Of a DNA stretch of 36,118 bases, positions 35,365-36,118 are shown one piece after another (position 1 is the stretch's first letter; the number at the start of each line of letters is the position of its first letter). A program made the translations under genes and the position numbers. The notes beneath the pieces are model-generated. The model saw only the letters and a list, made by a program, of their open reading frames with translations, was not told the DNA's origin and did no database searches. Source of the DNA: Akkermansia muciniphila (GTDB lineage: Bacteria > Verrucomicrobiota > Verrucomicrobiia > Limisphaerales > SIAT01); contig CAMASG010000021.1 of assembly GCA_945860945.1 (NCBI GenBank), forward strand, positions 1-36,118. The letters are read 5' to 3'.

Positions 35365-35654
35365 GTCGGTGGCAGGTGGTCTTCTTCGCGCCGCCGCCGT
35401 GACCCGGGAGGGTCTTGCTACGCCAAGGCTGCTCCGCCTTCCTCCAGAGGAACGAGGCCGCGCGCAGCGACGGCCCTACCCTAGCCCGTAGGCCAGTGCG
35501 TGCCGCCTGCCTACTTCGCCATCACGTCCAGCAGTCGCCTTGCTGCGTGAGGCAGGAGCGCGCTCCGTTTCGCGGGGAACTCAATCCCCCCACACCGCCT
35601 TGAGGTCACCGCCTTCGCTCTTGTCCCAGCGATGTTTCCTGCTAGTTTGCTGCC
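35190..35654. other. Gene-poor stretch with palindromic element and possible gene remnant
   Basis: About 465 bases between the collagen-like gene and the DUF433 gene. It contains the possible remnant (to 35364), then hairpins at 35425-35440 and 35456-35475. I see no supported gene or clear promoter in the rest. Minus-strand frames here are shadows of the DUF433 gene or low-complexity reading. Confidence 0.5.
35425..35480 (+). repeat. REP-like palindromic element, copy 2 (two hairpins)
   Basis: First hairpin AAGGC, TGCTCC, GCCTT (35425-35440). Second hairpin GGCCGCGC, GCA, GCG-A-CGGCC (35456-35475, one bulged A), with flanks ACGAGGCCG and GCCCTACC shared with copy 1 read on the opposite strand. 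Two stem pairs differ between the copies, yet both stay paired. Confidence 0.7.
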
Positions 35655-35882
35655 ATGAATTTCAAACGCATCACTTCCGATCCCAAACGGATGAACGGCC
35701 AACCTTGCATTCGCCAGCTTCGGCTTACGGTGCGGCGCGTGGTTGAAGCGGTGGCGCTGTATCCTGACCGTCAGGAGTTGCAGCGAGAATTTCCCGAACT
35801 GGAAGCGGAGGACATCCGCGAGGCGCTCGCCTACGCGGCGGCCAACTTGGATGACAAGGTAATCGAGCTGGTGCCGGCGTGA
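35655..35882 (+). CDS. DUF433 domain protein, likely antitoxin
   Basis: A 75-residue protein with the DUF433 pattern: FKRITSDPKRMNGQPCIRQL (key: ITSDPKRMNGQPCIR), RLTVRRVVEAVALYPD and FPELEAEDIREALAYAAAN, a small helical DNA-binding domain. In many bacteria DUF433 genes precede a PIN-like DUF5615 gene, as here, and form a putative toxin-antitoxin pair. Its stop overlaps the next ATG by one base (TGATG). No clear Shine-Dalgarno. Biochemical function is not proved for the family. Confidence 0.85.
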   Translation: MNFKRITSDPKRMNGQPCIRQLRLTVRRVVEAVALYPDRQELQREFPELEAEDIREALAYAAANLDDKVIELVPA

Positions 35883-36118
35883 TGAAACTGCTGCTGGATC
35901 AGGGAACACCGCGTTCAGCCGCCGCCCTGCTGCGACAGGCGGGTCTGGATACGGTCCACACAGGAGAATCGGGCCTCGCCGAGGCGGAGGATGTTGAGAT
36001 TATCCAGCGGGCAGCGAAAGAGGCCCGCATCATCGTGACCTTGGACGCCGACTTCCACACGCTGCTGGCTCTGACGCAGGCCAGCCAGCCATCGGTGATC
36101 CGAATCCGCATCGAAGGG
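35882..36118 (+). CDS. DUF5615 PIN-like protein, partial at window end
   Basis: The first 79 residues of a PIN-like protein; no stop before the window ends. MKLLLDQGTPRSAAALLRQ gives the first acidic position (D6), LAEAEDVEIIQRA the second acidic patch, and IIVTLDADFHTLLAL the third (D57, D59), as expected for the PIN-like Asp cluster. DUF5615 proteins are putative ribonuclease toxins paired with DUF433. The start overlaps the DUF433 stop by one base. About 35-40 residues are missing if the usual length of about 115 holds. Confidence 0.85.
   Translation, partial: MKLLLDQGTPRSAAALLRQAGLDTVHTGESGLAEAEDVEIIQRAAKEARIIVTLDADFHTLLALTQASQPSVIRIRIEG

Overview
The window reads as chromosome of a high-GC bacterium of the PVC superphylum, most probably Verrucomicrobiota (Pedosphaera/Limisphaerales-like). 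This is inferred from gene content: PSD1-type cytochrome/DUF1549/DUF1553 and Tat-exported DUF1501 proteins, a DUF1080 lipoprotein, several secreted hydrolases, and a secreted protein whose C-terminus resembles those of Verrucomicrobial exoproteins. Many genes lack a clear Shine-Dalgarno sequence. No rRNA, tRNA, CRISPR array or intact insertion sequence was seen.

Layout. 1-5.9 kb is an exported hydrolase region: a partial Tat-type amidohydrolase coupled to an alpha/beta-hydrolase, a proline-rich repeat protein, an SGNH hydrolase, a DUF1080 lipoprotein and a HEAT-repeat protein. 5.9-8.9 kb holds housekeeping genes (recF, a pirin, trpS) and ends in a bidirectional terminator. 8.9-13.7 kb is one very large single-chain pyruvate:ferredoxin oxidoreductase. 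13.9-16.5 kb holds two small orphan genes, then a 2-hydroxyacid dehydrogenase and an HpcH/HpaI aldolase.

16.6-25.2 kb is the core of the window, an iron-sulfur cluster assembly locus. A PerR/Fur-type regulator sits under a perfect palindromic operator, followed on the same strand by sufB, sufC, sufD, a SufU-type scaffold, sufT and sufS. After an opposite-strand trmO come a DUF1858-rhodanese protein and a second IscU-like protein. PFOR needs several 4Fe-4S clusters, so the two largest modules of the window are plausibly linked, although nothing in the sequence shows shared regulation.

25.2-32.5 kb holds a tight three-gene set (PSD1 protein, membrane protein, DUF1501 protein), a hicBA pair in which hicA is frameshifted in a run of six G, and a second DUF1501 gene. 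32.5-36.1 kb is accessory: 8-bp tandem repeats, a two-gene secreted cassette with a collagen-like protein whose 3' third is strikingly AT-rich, related palindromic elements in opposite orientation on either side of it, a possible gene remnant, and a DUF433/PIN-like pair cut by the window edge.

Best candidates for something new: the PerR-like suf regulator with a Cys at a metal-ligand position, the enlarged PFOR, and the repeat-bracketed chimeric collagen cassette.
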